Shown here one piece after another: positions 42,341 through 53,206 of a stretch of 64,000 bases of DNA. The stretch's first letter is position 1; the number at the start of each line of letters is the position of its first letter. The notes beneath the pieces are model-generated. The model saw only the letters and a program-made list of their open reading frames with translations. It was not told the DNA's origin and did no database searches. The position numbers and the translations under genes were made by a program. The DNA is from Scleroderma bovista (taxonomy: Eukaryota; Basidiomycota; Agaricomycetes; Boletales; Sclerodermataceae). The stretch is taken from contig JAYMGJ010000134.1 of assembly GCA_037178675.1 (NCBI GenBank), positions 25,079-89,078 of the forward strand. Reading direction: 5' to 3'.

Positions 42341-45300
42341 ACGCGAGTCTTTACCCATAGCATCGACGATGAGGGTACCCAACTCGCGGATGGTTGGCCT
42401 GGAAGTAGATTAGAATACAAATAGGGCAAACAGGAGGGACGCATACCTGAGATAGACGTTGTTGAGACCAATGTGGACACTGAAAGTCTTGGAGATAATG
42501 CCAGCTGCTTGAACCGCCATGAGGGAGTTGAGACCAACGGCGAACAAGTCGTGGTTGACACCAAAGGTGCCGTTATCGACCTTGAGAACTTTGCTGAAGA
42601 TGTTCATCAGCTCGACTTCGACGTCGCCAGAGGGTGTGCCCATATCGGTGTTCAAGTCTGGTGAAAATGCCTTGAGGATCATCAGTTTGAGTGCATTGCG
42701 GTCAATCTTGCCACTACGCGAAGATGGCAGTTGAGGGAGGACAGCGATGAGCGACGGGTACATGAACCGCGGAAGGCGTTCCGAAACGAAGACCTTCAAT
42801 GCTTCTTTCTCCTCCTCAAGATGCCCTTCAGCCACATTATTGAACTCGACGAAGGCGACAATAGCAGGCGCATCCTGGACAGTGCGAATGACAACGGCGG
42901 CACGTTTGACTGCGGAATATTTGGCGATGGTGTCTTCGATTTCACCAAGCTCGATGCGTTGCCCACGGAGCTTGATCTGACGGTCAGCACGTCCACAGTA
43001 TTCGATGTTACCATCAGGACGGTAGAGTGCAATATCACCCGTCTTGTAGATGCGCTCGCCAGGGATGAAGGGGCTTGGAAGGAACGCAGCTGCTGTAAGT
43101 TCTGGCTGATTCAAGTAGCCACGCGCAAGCTGAACGCCTCCGATGTACAATTCACCTTCAACACCGATGGGGGTCGGCTTGAGTTGCTTGTCGAGAATGT
43201 AGATGCGGCAGTTGGGAAGGGGACGGCCAATAACGCCAGTGAGCGCAGGACCAGTAACATGGCACGAGGTACAATCTACGGAGGCTTCCGTGGGTCCATA
43301 CATGTTGCGTAGGGTGACACGGCCAGACCAGTCCTGAATGAGCTTCTTGCCAAGGGCTTCACCTGCCACGACGATCGTCTCAAGTGTTGGGTAGTCATCA
43401 ACGGGGACGACCGCAAGAATGGATGGTGTAACGTGAAGAACGCTGATATGCAGAGAACGAATGGCCATAGGTATATCACCAAGTACGAGCTCTTTGAGGC
43501 CAGTGACGAGAGTTGCACCACAAGCAAGCGAACCGAAAACGTCGACAACGAAAGGGTCGAAGGTGTAGGCCAACGAAGACATCACACGAACACCTTGTTG
43601 GAAGCCATATACACCCGAATTCTGAACAAGGTTGGAAATAGAGCGATGCTCGATCATCACACCCTTGGGCTTCCCAGTACTTCCACTTGTGAACCTATTA
43701 TTGAGTCATCAGCAAGGGTGATCGCGTGACATGGGGAGCTGCGCTTACATGATATAAGCGAGTGTGCTTGGAGAAAGTCCTTCAACCTCAAAGTTGTCAG
43801 CGCTGAGCCTGGTTAGGCGTTTCTGGTAGTTGGCATCGTCAATGTATGCGATCTGTGGGCCACAATGAGCATTCTTGGTGTGGCTAGAGAATCGAGACAC
43901 TCACCAAGACCTTCGCAGCTAAGCTCTTTTGGAAGACACGGGAGTGATTTGAGGTAGTGAGTAGCACTTTGGCACCGCACTCCTCGACCATCAACTCTTT
44001 GCGAAGGGTGGGGTCGTCAGGGTCCAAAGGAACAAATGTCGCACCAGCCTTCAGAACTGCAAGAATACCAAGGATCTGGCTAATTCCGCGATCGAAGCAA
44101 AGGGCAATGACGTCGCCTTGGCGCACACCCTCTTGGATGAGCGATCTGGCGATTCTGTTCGCAGTAGCGTTGAGCTCAGCGTAAGTAAGGGATTGGTCTT
44201 CAAACTCGACGGCAGTGAAACGGGGGGTCTTCCTTGCCTGCTCCTCAACGAGCTTGTGGAGACATGTCTCCTGCACTGCAATTTCTGAAGAGGAGGAAAG
44301 TTCCTTAACGAGGCGTTCGTGCTCAGACTCGCTGACAACGGTGATGTCCTTGATCGTGACATTGGGATCACTTCCAAGAGTCTCCACCAAGGATATATAT
44401 GCATCCAAGAACTGGCGAGCTGCACCTTCGGTGTAGAGGTGATTGTCGAACCGAAGGATAACGTGACCCGATCTGGGGTGGACGGTAAGTAGGAACTCGT
44501 ATTGCTCCTCACCGTTGGGTAGAGAAAGGGTAGACTTCGTCTTCAAGTGGTTGGAGTCCAGCTGCGAGATCGTTTCCATGTTCATGCCACCTGGCGCAAA
44601 TAGATGCTTGAAGTATCCCCGACCCGTCGATGATGATTTGCCCTGGGCAACAATATCTTCGTACGTTACCTCATCGTGAGCGAGGCAAGCAATCAAAGTG
44701 TTCTTGAATTCGACAAGGTACTCTGAGAAAGTCTTGGTCTCGTCAATCTCAGTCTTCACGGGAAGCATGTTGGCGAAGAAGCCGATGACATTAGCAAGCA
44801 TGGGGAGGTTCCTTTGCGTGGCTGCAGTGCCGACAACGAACGACGACTGACCAGAGGAGTACTTGTGGAGGAGAACATTATATGCGGCAAAGAACCCTGC
44901 AAAATGTGTAGCACTAGCAGCATTAATCAAGTTCGTGTAGTGCTCAAGAGCACCAACGCCGATCTTGGCTTCGATTTGGGTCATCGGCGCCAACTCACGG
45001 TCAGATGGCGTGGCAAGGGTCAAGTGAAGTGGGTGTGTCTCCTGCAGGTTCTGAGCCCAGAACTTCAGATGTTCCTCGCGAAGTTCCGCACGGCGTTCCG
45101 ATGTCTTTGAGAGCCAGTCGCAGAAGTCGGAGTAGTGGATAGGAACTTCGGGTAAACTTCCGGGACCATTCAAGTAGATGTGGAAGAGATCGTAGAAAAA
45201 TACCCCAAGAGATGCCTCGTCAATGATGATGTGGTGGATCACAACATTGAAGGCCCAGTCACCCCCACCGAGGTCAAACATGGTAGCAATGAGGAGCGGG

Positions 45301-48300
45301 AGACGATCAAGTTTGAAATTGGGCTCTTTATTCTGCGCAAGACCCATCTCGTAGGCTTTTGTCACAGCGTCGGGTTCGTTGGAGAGGTCCACGAGAGTTG
45401 CCTTGAAGTCAACAGAGGGATAAATCGTTTGCTCAAGTTTGCCAAGTTCCTCGTTCCAGGTGAACGCAGTACGAAGAGCACCGTGGCGTTGTACAACCTC
45501 AGCGAAGGCTTCCGACATGCGGTCGATGTCGAGAGGTGTTTCAGAGTAAAGGGTGACAAAGTAGCCTTCATGGGTGTCCCACTGAGTGGCTCCATAGCGC
45601 GACATATTGGCATCAATCTTGCTAACGGCGCGCTTGCGAGCGTTATCATATTCACGCTGAAACCCTATTAGTATACAATTGCAAGTAGATAGGCCATATA
45701 TACATACCTGAGCCAGCCAGATCCGGTTTTGATGAGGGGAAGCGTCGGTCGTGTATGGTTCGTCATATGCTAGGCGATCATTGAGAACGGGCACCAGAGG
45801 CTCGCCATACTTGGCTGATCCATCGTCAGTGGCCGCCGCAGAGTCATCGCCAGCATCTTGTGCGCCTGCCCTAGCGTACATCTCGTTCAGCATGCCAACG
45901 GTCATCGAGCCCAGGAGCTCGATCTGGCTGACTTGGATGTTGAAGCGCGCCTTGAGTTGATTGCTGTAGCGCGTGGCTGAGAAAAAAAAATATTAGGTAC
46001 TACTTCACATGTCGGTAAAAATTACTCACCCCCGAGGGAGTCAAGACCGAAGCTGGTCACGAGAGCATTGTCGGTGATCTGCTCGACATCCATGCTCAAA
46101 AGCGTAGCCAGCAAGGTTGCTGGGGACTCAGCAACATTGCCGTCTTTGCCTCCCGCACTGTTGGCCACCAAGAATTTCGTTGGCAAGAGATGGCTGTATA
46201 GGAGGGGTTCGCAGACAGGGAAAGTGTCGGGAACATCACTGATTGCGAGCATCGGAACGTAGTGGGCGATGCGGCGAACAAGAGAATCACCGATGAAATT
46301 GCAGACTTGTGCCGTCGTCATACCGGTCTTCGTGAGCTGAGCAGTGTTGGCTTTGCCCTTTGTCAAAAGGACGAGTCGTTTGAAGATACCCGAATCCGTG
46401 ATGGGCGGGAAGGACATAGAGATCGTGTTTGGAATGACATCAGCGATACGATCGAGATAGCTAGAAATGACTTAGAAGTCGCTTCAAACAGGTTCAATGA
46501 ACTTGCTTACAGCTGAGATGCGCAATATGCTGCTTGGCCGGCATTGCCAAAGACAGACCCAATAGTGGAGAACAGGAGTATGAAATCGATGGTAGCAGGG
46601 TCAATGCAGCTGAGAAGGGTTTTGAGGACCGTGACCTTAGACCCATATACATCGTCGAACGATTGTTGCGTAAGATTGGTAAACTTGGCGTCGCGAAGGA
46701 CAACCGTCATGACGAAAAGGCCACCGATTTGGCCTGCCTTCTTCGCCTGTTCGATGACCGCAGCGGTTTTCTCCTTGCTGACTGCATCTGCAGCGATGAC
46801 TTCGACTTGGACACCTTTTGAACGCAGGTAATGGATGTATAGGTTGTCAACCTTGGTGAGACCACGAGGGCCACGGCGACTTGTCAAGAAGATGTGACGA
46901 GCACCATGGTTGACCATCCATTCAGTGATACGCACACCGAGCTCACTACAGCCGCCGACAAGGATGTAACTCTTGCGAGGGTCGAATAACTGGCCAGAGG
47001 GATCTATGCGAAGAGAGAGTGATGATTCAGGAACAAGAACAACGGAGTCAACGCCTTTCGGCGGCGGCGATGAGTATGCAGTGAACGAGAGCACGTGGGA
47101 GCGTAACTGGAATGGCTGAGATGCGTGCGCCTGAAGAAGTGCAGAGACAACTTGAGCAAGCGGGACTGTCGACACTGCAGCAAAGCGGTTAATGTCCAAG
47201 ATATGCGTCGAGTAAGAGCCAGAAGGAACTTCAGGCGCCTCGTTTCCTTGAACGTGGATATATGCGCCGAAGACAGATAGGAGGTCTGCACCGCATGCGA
47301 ATGCTTTCTTTCCACCGGCATTGAATACGACATCCAGTGCGGACACCGAGTTTGCACGGAGCCAGCTCAGTATGGCGGTCGCGAAATCCTCAACAACGAT
47401 GATGTCAGACGCAGATACCTTCAGACTCGACGAGATTGTAGTAGCCTCTTCCTTATTGGCAACCGTACAGACTACTTTGCTGCCAAATCGTTTCGCCACC
47501 TGGACTGCAGCAAAACCGGCGGCTGAAAAGCGATGTCATAAGAAGTGGTTAAAGGGGACGAGAAGAAGTATCGCTACACACCTGAAGCAGCATCGTGAAC
47601 AAGGACAGTGGACGCCGAGTTGATAGAACCCCGAACCACCAGGCCCACCCAGGATGCGATGAAGGATGCAGTCAAGGCAGCAGCATGTACGGGATTGACA
47701 CCAGCGGGTAATGGGACAACTGCCTCATGTGGAGCGACGACCACATCAGCAGGGGCCTGTGAAGCAATGACAACGACCTGTGCGAGTGTTAGCGTGTTAC
47801 AAAAGAGGCGAAAGGGAACGTACGAGGTTCTCGAGATCATCACGGGCAACAGCTGAGCCCTTCGATTTGACGCGTCCAATGACCGTGAGGGCAGACTTTG
47901 CAGTTGCATTGCCTTCGGTACCCAAGGCCCCAACAGCAATCTCGACATCGGATGGCCCCAATGCTGGTGGGAAGTATGCAGTTACTGCGCCGGAGTCTGC
48001 AAGGGCAGCAGCAGGGATAACAACGTCCTTGACCTCGGTCCCACCATGGACGAGTCGGCGAACAAATACTTCTCCGTTCTTCGAAATCTTCATATGTTGT
48101 TCGAGAAGGAGGGCATTATGACGCAAGTCGTGCACGACTTTCTCGCGAGCGGCTTCGTCCAGCAAGTGATCTTCGAACAACACCGAGTAGACCTTGTAAT
48201 CAGGAGACTCCGCAATGATGCAGGATGCGACGCCCAAAGCTCCGATACCAGCGGCATCGTCGTTACCAATGATCCATAACTCGGCCTCTGCGGAGACGTT

Positions 48301-51300
48301 CTTGGCAATCTCGACAAGCTCACCTTCTTGGCCGTGATTGAATGGTTGAATGATGACAGTTTTGAAAGGTCCGGCAGGAACGACAACAGTGGGTTCACTG
48401 ATACGAACAGAGATGAGGCCTTTCCCATCGACGAAGTCGGTTGCCTGGACAGTTGCTCCAGCAATGCCAGAGAGGGTTTCCACCAAAGCACTAAGTGTGA
48501 GTGGCTGGACAGAAGCGTCTTCGACTGTGACCTGGGAGTCTATACGGGAACGATCAGCGTACGAAGTACAGCAGACCATAAAACAACATACCAGAGACCG
48601 TCAAAAGTATAACACCATCGGGCACGAGGAAGTTAGCCAAAGAGACAATATCAACGGGGACAGCAGAAAGATCAACATGGTGGAGAACGATATCGTGGCT
48701 ACATACGACCCCACGTGAATCACAAGCTACAACCGCTGCAGTCGAACTCACCTCAAAAACGACGTGCTTTCCGCGTTATCAGCGAGTTTCCACGATTCGA
48801 TCGCCAAAGACCTAACATGGGAGTGCTTCAGTAAACCGGTCTTGGAATCGGCGTCTTCAGGAGTGCCAGCAGCGCAAAAGTATTCAACCAAGACACCACT
48901 CTGCTTAAGGTCTCCGAGTGTCATATCGAGGCCCGCGCCGATATCAGTGGTTTGCGCCAGATCAATGGCCCTAACAATCTTGCGACCTGCAGCTCCCGCG
49001 GCACCAACGATCGCCTTGAAAACAGCACTCAGCGAGTCCTCTGAAGCGAGAGAGAAGGGCACAGCAGGGAACGCCTTCGCTTGCCAAGTGGTCGTCAGAC
49101 GCTCCTCGAGACTGTTGTCTGTAATAGCGACGGGCTCCGCATCAGGAGCACGCGCGATCTCAAAGCCCTCGATGGTGAAGAGGACACGGCCTTCCGAGCT
49201 CGCAATGATGTAGTCGGACTTGAAAGGACCACCAGGCGCCCACGTCCTTCCTGTAAAGTACGTCCAGATACCCTTCTTGATCTCCGTATCCATATTAGGG
49301 GCGTCGCGGCTGTCCCAGCGACGGAGCGCATCGATCTTGACGGGGAGGAAGACGCCGTTGAAGTCGAATAGCTTCGTGTCCATGTTGATGAACATGGCAA
49401 GACCGCACTGGGTGATGCTGTCGAGGATACCAGGGTGGATGACGTAGCCATTGCCGAAAACATCGGGTGTCCCTTCGGGGACCTCGAGGCGAGTGAGGTA
49501 GGCCTTGCCGCCCCAGCTGTTGTCGTCATCGATCTCGTGTACAACCTTGAGGTAATCCTTAAAGTGTCTCTGGTAGCGATAGGCTGAAGGGATAGCCTCG
49601 TAGAACTCATCGCCAGTTACGGAGCCTCGTGAGGACGCAAGCTTGGCGTTGAAATCGAACAGGCGAGGAGCCGACTCATCGTATGCGGGGTTTACTCGTG
49701 AGAACTGACCACTGGCATAAACGGTGTCCAGGACGATTTGGCCCTTGACGTACTCGACGTTGGGAGAGGCTTTGAATTCCCATTTGTCGCCATCGATGAC
49801 ACAGCCGACATGTGTTGGGATCGAACCAGTGCCATTCAGGACAAGAGGCTTGTGGATGGAAATATTAGAAGCAACCATGGCACCGTTCTCCAAGATGCTC
49901 TCAACGTAACTGAAAAGGAATGAGTATTAGGAATCACGAACAGTAGCAACAAACGTACCCAGATGCAGGGAAGAGAACAGCATCGAAGACGACATGTCCT
50001 GTCAAGTCGGGGTGCGTGTCGACGTTGATACGGAAGTGCGACGCTGCGACGGGACGTGACTTTTCCTGCAGTCTGCAGGACTGTTCGCGCAAGGACTCAG
50101 CCCAGCAATGCGACTTGTTGTAAGGATACTCCGGGAGCTTGGCTTTAGTAAAGTTCGCCGCGCCATCAGGCGATGCGCAGAGCTTGTTAAAGTCAACGTT
50201 CTTGAAGCCACTACTGAGGAGGTTCCCGATACCCTCGAGGAACTGGTAGTGTTCGCCGGTGTTCTGAGCAGGAACCTTTGGATTAGGACGACGGACCAAG
50301 CTGATGGATTCGCCACCGCACTGCTCGATGTAAGCCTTCAACACTGGGTGGGGTGCAATCTCGAGGAACAGGATGCCATTTGCGCCTTCGTCGGTGACCA
50401 TCTTATTAATAGCGGTGCCGAAGAGCACGGGGCAGCGGATGTTGTCCCAGCAATAGTCGATATCAAGATCGCGGTCGAGCCATTTTCCGTCCGTCGTAGA
50501 CATAACTCGAGCAATGGGCGTCTTAGTTCCCTGGGACAGGGGAGTAGCACCAACACGTTCCTTGAAGAGCGCTTCTTGCCCTTCCATGAGCGGCGTATGG
50601 AAAGCACAGCTAACCCGAAGCTTAGCGGCGAACACCATCACGCTAGGGTCCTTTGCGTGTTCTACCAACGCGTCGATGAGTTTGTGTTCGCCAGCGACAG
50701 TGACAGCTTGCGGGGAGTTGATTCCAGCGATCCACAGTCCTGAGGAAACCTTAGCATCGGACATAACCCTGCGCATCAACGTCTTGGCTTTCTGCACGCC
50801 AACACCGACAGCAACCATAGCGCCATTTCCTTCAGCCCGGGTCATAGCAGCCGCACGAGCAGCAGCAATACCAACAGCCATCTCACGGTCGTAGTGACCA
50901 GAAGCATAGCCCATGACAATCTCACCGATACTGTGAAGGTACAGGTCATCAACAGAGTCCCCAACAATCCATGCGTAACCGGACTTACCTATGACCAATA
51001 ACAGAGTCATACTTGATACCCAAGCTGCGAACGAGATCGACCATCGCAATTTGCACAAATACCAAGCTGAGCACGACTTCTTGCACAGGCCAAACACCAT
51101 TCGCTGCCAGCTTGCACTCGACGCCGGGGACAAAGAGACCCGTGCGCTCCAACATAGACTCCTGGCCGTACTTCTCGACCAAGATCCTGTCGTTCTCCCT
51201 GATCGAATCGAGGAATACTGGGTATACTTCTGCAAGCTGACGGCCCATGAAGATGTGCTGAGGACCCTGGCCGGAGAAGACAAGGCAGAGTTTGGGGCTC

Positions 51301-53206
51301 GCGTTAGAGTTGCTGAGGACGGGCTTGGAGAACTTGGTAGAGGCATCGAGGGTGGACGCTACGGCGAACGAACGTGCAGCGTAGGCACGACTCTGTCTAC
51401 CGAGATCACGAGCGAGAGAGCGGAGAGTAAGGTCGTCTGTAATGCCGTCGTATGCCTGAACGAGAGCGTCTTTCCAGCGTCCGACGGCGGGCTCTGTCAG
51501 GGACCCAATTGAGAACAAGTGCAATGGTTTCTTGTCCGAAGATGCCGTTACAGAGGCGCTCTTAATGAGGTCAGACACGGTCTCGACAGTCTCCAGTACA
51601 ACATGTGCATTGGAGCCACCGACACCATAAGACGAGACGGAGGTAACCCATTTTCCGTCCCTGGCCGCCATGTCGGGTTTGATCGCCTCAAGCTCGGTCT
51701 GAACCTGCATCTTCAAAGCAGGGAAGTCGATCTTGGGGTTCGCCTTCTGGAAGCGGATATTCGGAATGATCTCTTTCTGATGCAACATCATCGAGACCTT
51801 GACAAGACTCGCGAGGAAACTGCAACCTTCTGCGTGACCAATGTTGGCCTTGACACTGCCGACACGGAGCGTTTTGTTGACGTCCCTGCCATTGGAAAAG
51901 ACCTTGCCTGCAGCATTAGTCTCAATCGGATCGCCGACTTTGGTGCCGGTGGCGTGCAGCTCGACGTAGAAGGCCTCAGCGGGGTCGCGACCAGCGACAC
52001 GGTAGGCCTCCTTGATCGTCTCTGCTTGCATGTCACCCTCGGGCATGGTTAAACTCTTGCCTTTTCCGTTGGCGTTGATTGCGCTGCCGGTGATGACGGA
52101 GTAGATGGCATCACCATCGTGCATTGCGCGATCAACCCGCTTGATGAGAACTGCAGCGACACCCTCTGCTCTACAATACCGTAGAGATCAGCTTTCGATA
52201 ATGTAGCATGAACACGCAGATGCGTACCTAGCATAGCCATCCGCTGATGCATCGAACGATTTGGAAGATCCTGTGGGAGACAAGACACCCAATTTGGAGA
52301 ACGAGACAGTATGTTCTGGGTTGATGATCGTGTTCGCACCTATTAGGTCATTTGTTAGATGACACATAAGGTCCGCTCCCGGTCTCAATTTCACTGACCT
52401 ACGACAAGCGCTTGGTCGATCTCGCCGAGCTTGATAGAGCAAAGGGCGAGATGCATGGCAGTTGCGGATGCGGAGCACGCTATAGGAATATCCAATTAGC
52501 CTCTTCATCGATCTGAAGCGCCACAACACTACGCACCAGTATCGACAGTAAGGGAAGGACCACGAAGGTCGAAAGTAAAAGAGATACGGTTCGCGCGGAT
52601 GGAAACGCAACGTCCAACGCCATTGTAGTTATTGATTTCAAACCTCTCATCGTCAAGTTCGTCTGTGGTAGTAAGCAAGTTGCCAAAGAAAACACCAGTA
52701 TTTGAACCCCTGTAGTCGATACCAGAATCTTGAAGTGCCTAAATGGAACATGAACAGCGATGTAAATGCGGAAGGTAGGACACCCACTGCGTGGGCGGCT
52801 TCGAGGGTGAGCCTGATCGCGGGATCGAAGTGTGCGGCTTCCTTGGCCGAGATACCAAACTCGAGAGGATCGAACTGGTCGATGCCATTGATGAAACCGG
52901 CTTTTGTGCAGTGGTATTTTCCAGGCTCATCCTTGCCACCTGTAAACATACGTTCAGGTTGGACACCGCTGCAACCATGGATGTACATGCACATACCGTA
53001 CCACTCAGCATGGATCCATCGGTCGGCGGGAGGCTCGATCATTCCATCACCCTTTTGCACGGACAACATCAGGATCAAGACATCGAAAGGTGCGCGGACG
53101 ACGCACCTTGTTCCTAAGGAACTCGTAATACAACTCCTTGTTATCAGAGCCTCCGGGGAATTTGCAGCCGATTCCAATGACTGCGACGGGTATTTCTGCG
53201 GACATT
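41455..53206 (-). CDS. hybrid polyketide synthase-nonribosomal peptide synthetase with terminal thioesterase
   Basis: ATG at 53206 starts MSAEIPVAVIGIGCKFPGGS, the classic KS start. The domain order is KS, AT, DH, a degenerate methyltransferase-like region, an ER-like region, KR, ACP, C, A, T and TE. It would build a reduced polyketide chain, join it to an amino acid activated by the A domain, and release the product through the TE. About 19 introns of 46-65 nt were placed by frame; examples are 53052-53106, 52940-52996, 52480-52536, 50931-50988 and 43693-43750. Coding length is about 10.6 kb, or some 3,500 residues. The last exon ends at TGA 41455-41457 (TPSPKTKKVSRVKAA). I found no stop or frameshift once introns are allowed. 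No tailoring genes are recognisable beside it. A TE instead of a reductase or Dieckmann domain is unusual among fungal PKS-NRPS hybrids. Confidence 0.9.
42430..42660 (-). other. T (peptidyl carrier) domain
   Basis: FAVGLNSLMAVQAAG contains the phosphopantetheine Ser. Confidence 0.88.
42690..44260 (-). other. A (adenylation) domain
   Basis: Core motifs LTYAELN (A1), LKAGATFVPLDPDDP (A2), FTSGSTGKPKGV (A3), NMYGPTEAS (A5), YKTGD (A7), GRADRQIKLRGQRIELGEIE (A8) and GKIDRNAL (A10). The A4 region reads FDPFVVDVF, giving the Asp that contacts the amino group of an alpha-amino acid. Substrate not predicted. Confidence 0.92.
44300..45780 (-). other. C (condensation) domain
   Basis: The active-site motif HHxxxDE reads VIHHIIIDEASLG. 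Other condensation blocks include RHGALRTAFTW and a VGTAATQRNLP block. It would join the polyketide acyl chain to the aminoacyl carrier. The last motif position is Glu instead of the usual Gly. Confidence 0.88.
46028..46210 (-). other. ACP (acyl carrier) domain
   Basis: FGLDSLG contains the phosphopantetheine Ser; an intron starts a few bases after it. Confidence 0.85.
46440..47010 (-). other. KR (ketoreductase) domain
   Basis: NADPH-binding start SYILVGGCSELGVRITEW and active-site region LLFSTIGSVFGNAGQAAYCASQ with catalytic Ser and Tyr. Confidence 0.85.
47200..48070 (-). other. ER (enoylreductase)-like domain
   Basis: Has the typical stretch leading to a nucleotide-binding loop, TVLVHDAASGAAGFAAVQVAKRFGSKVVCT, in place of the common HxAxGGVGxAA. 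The altered loop makes activity uncertain. Confidence 0.55.
48590..49100 (-). other. degenerate C-methyltransferase-like region
   Basis: Lies where the cMT sits in highly reducing synthases. A late motif is recognisable (HDIVLHH...LANFLVPDGVILLTV), but the SAM-binding GxGxG motif is not; its place reads VRAIDLAQTTDIGAG. The region is only about 170 residues instead of the usual ~400. Probably inactive. Confidence 0.4.
49130..50060 (-). other. DH (dehydratase) domain
   Basis: Double hot-dog type. The first motif region is HPDLTGHVVFDAVLFPASGY, and the second is HPGILDSITQ with the expected Asp. An intron interrupts PASG/YVES near 49910-49960. Confidence 0.8.
50230..51320 (-). other. AT (acyltransferase) domain
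   Basis: Loads the extender unit. Starts CLVFSGQGPQH; the catalytic motif is GHSIGE, with the Ser codon split by an intron (AG at 50990-50989, T at 50930). Arg (AAARAAAM) and His (CAFHTPLM) motifs are present. Confidence 0.9.
51590..53195 (-). other. KS (ketosynthase) domain
   Basis: Condenses the growing chain with malonyl units. The active-site Cys is in SLTVDTACSASATA (Cys codon at 52475-52477), directly after an intron that splits the preceding Ala codon. The two His motifs are present (ELHATGTKVGDP and VKANIGHAEG), and the domain ends with GGSNAHVVLE. Confidence 0.93.

Noticed and set aside
42731..43312. Plus-strand frame of 193 codons opposite the A domain
   Set aside because: Antisense shadow of a strongly conserved adenylation domain; no family resemblance of its own.
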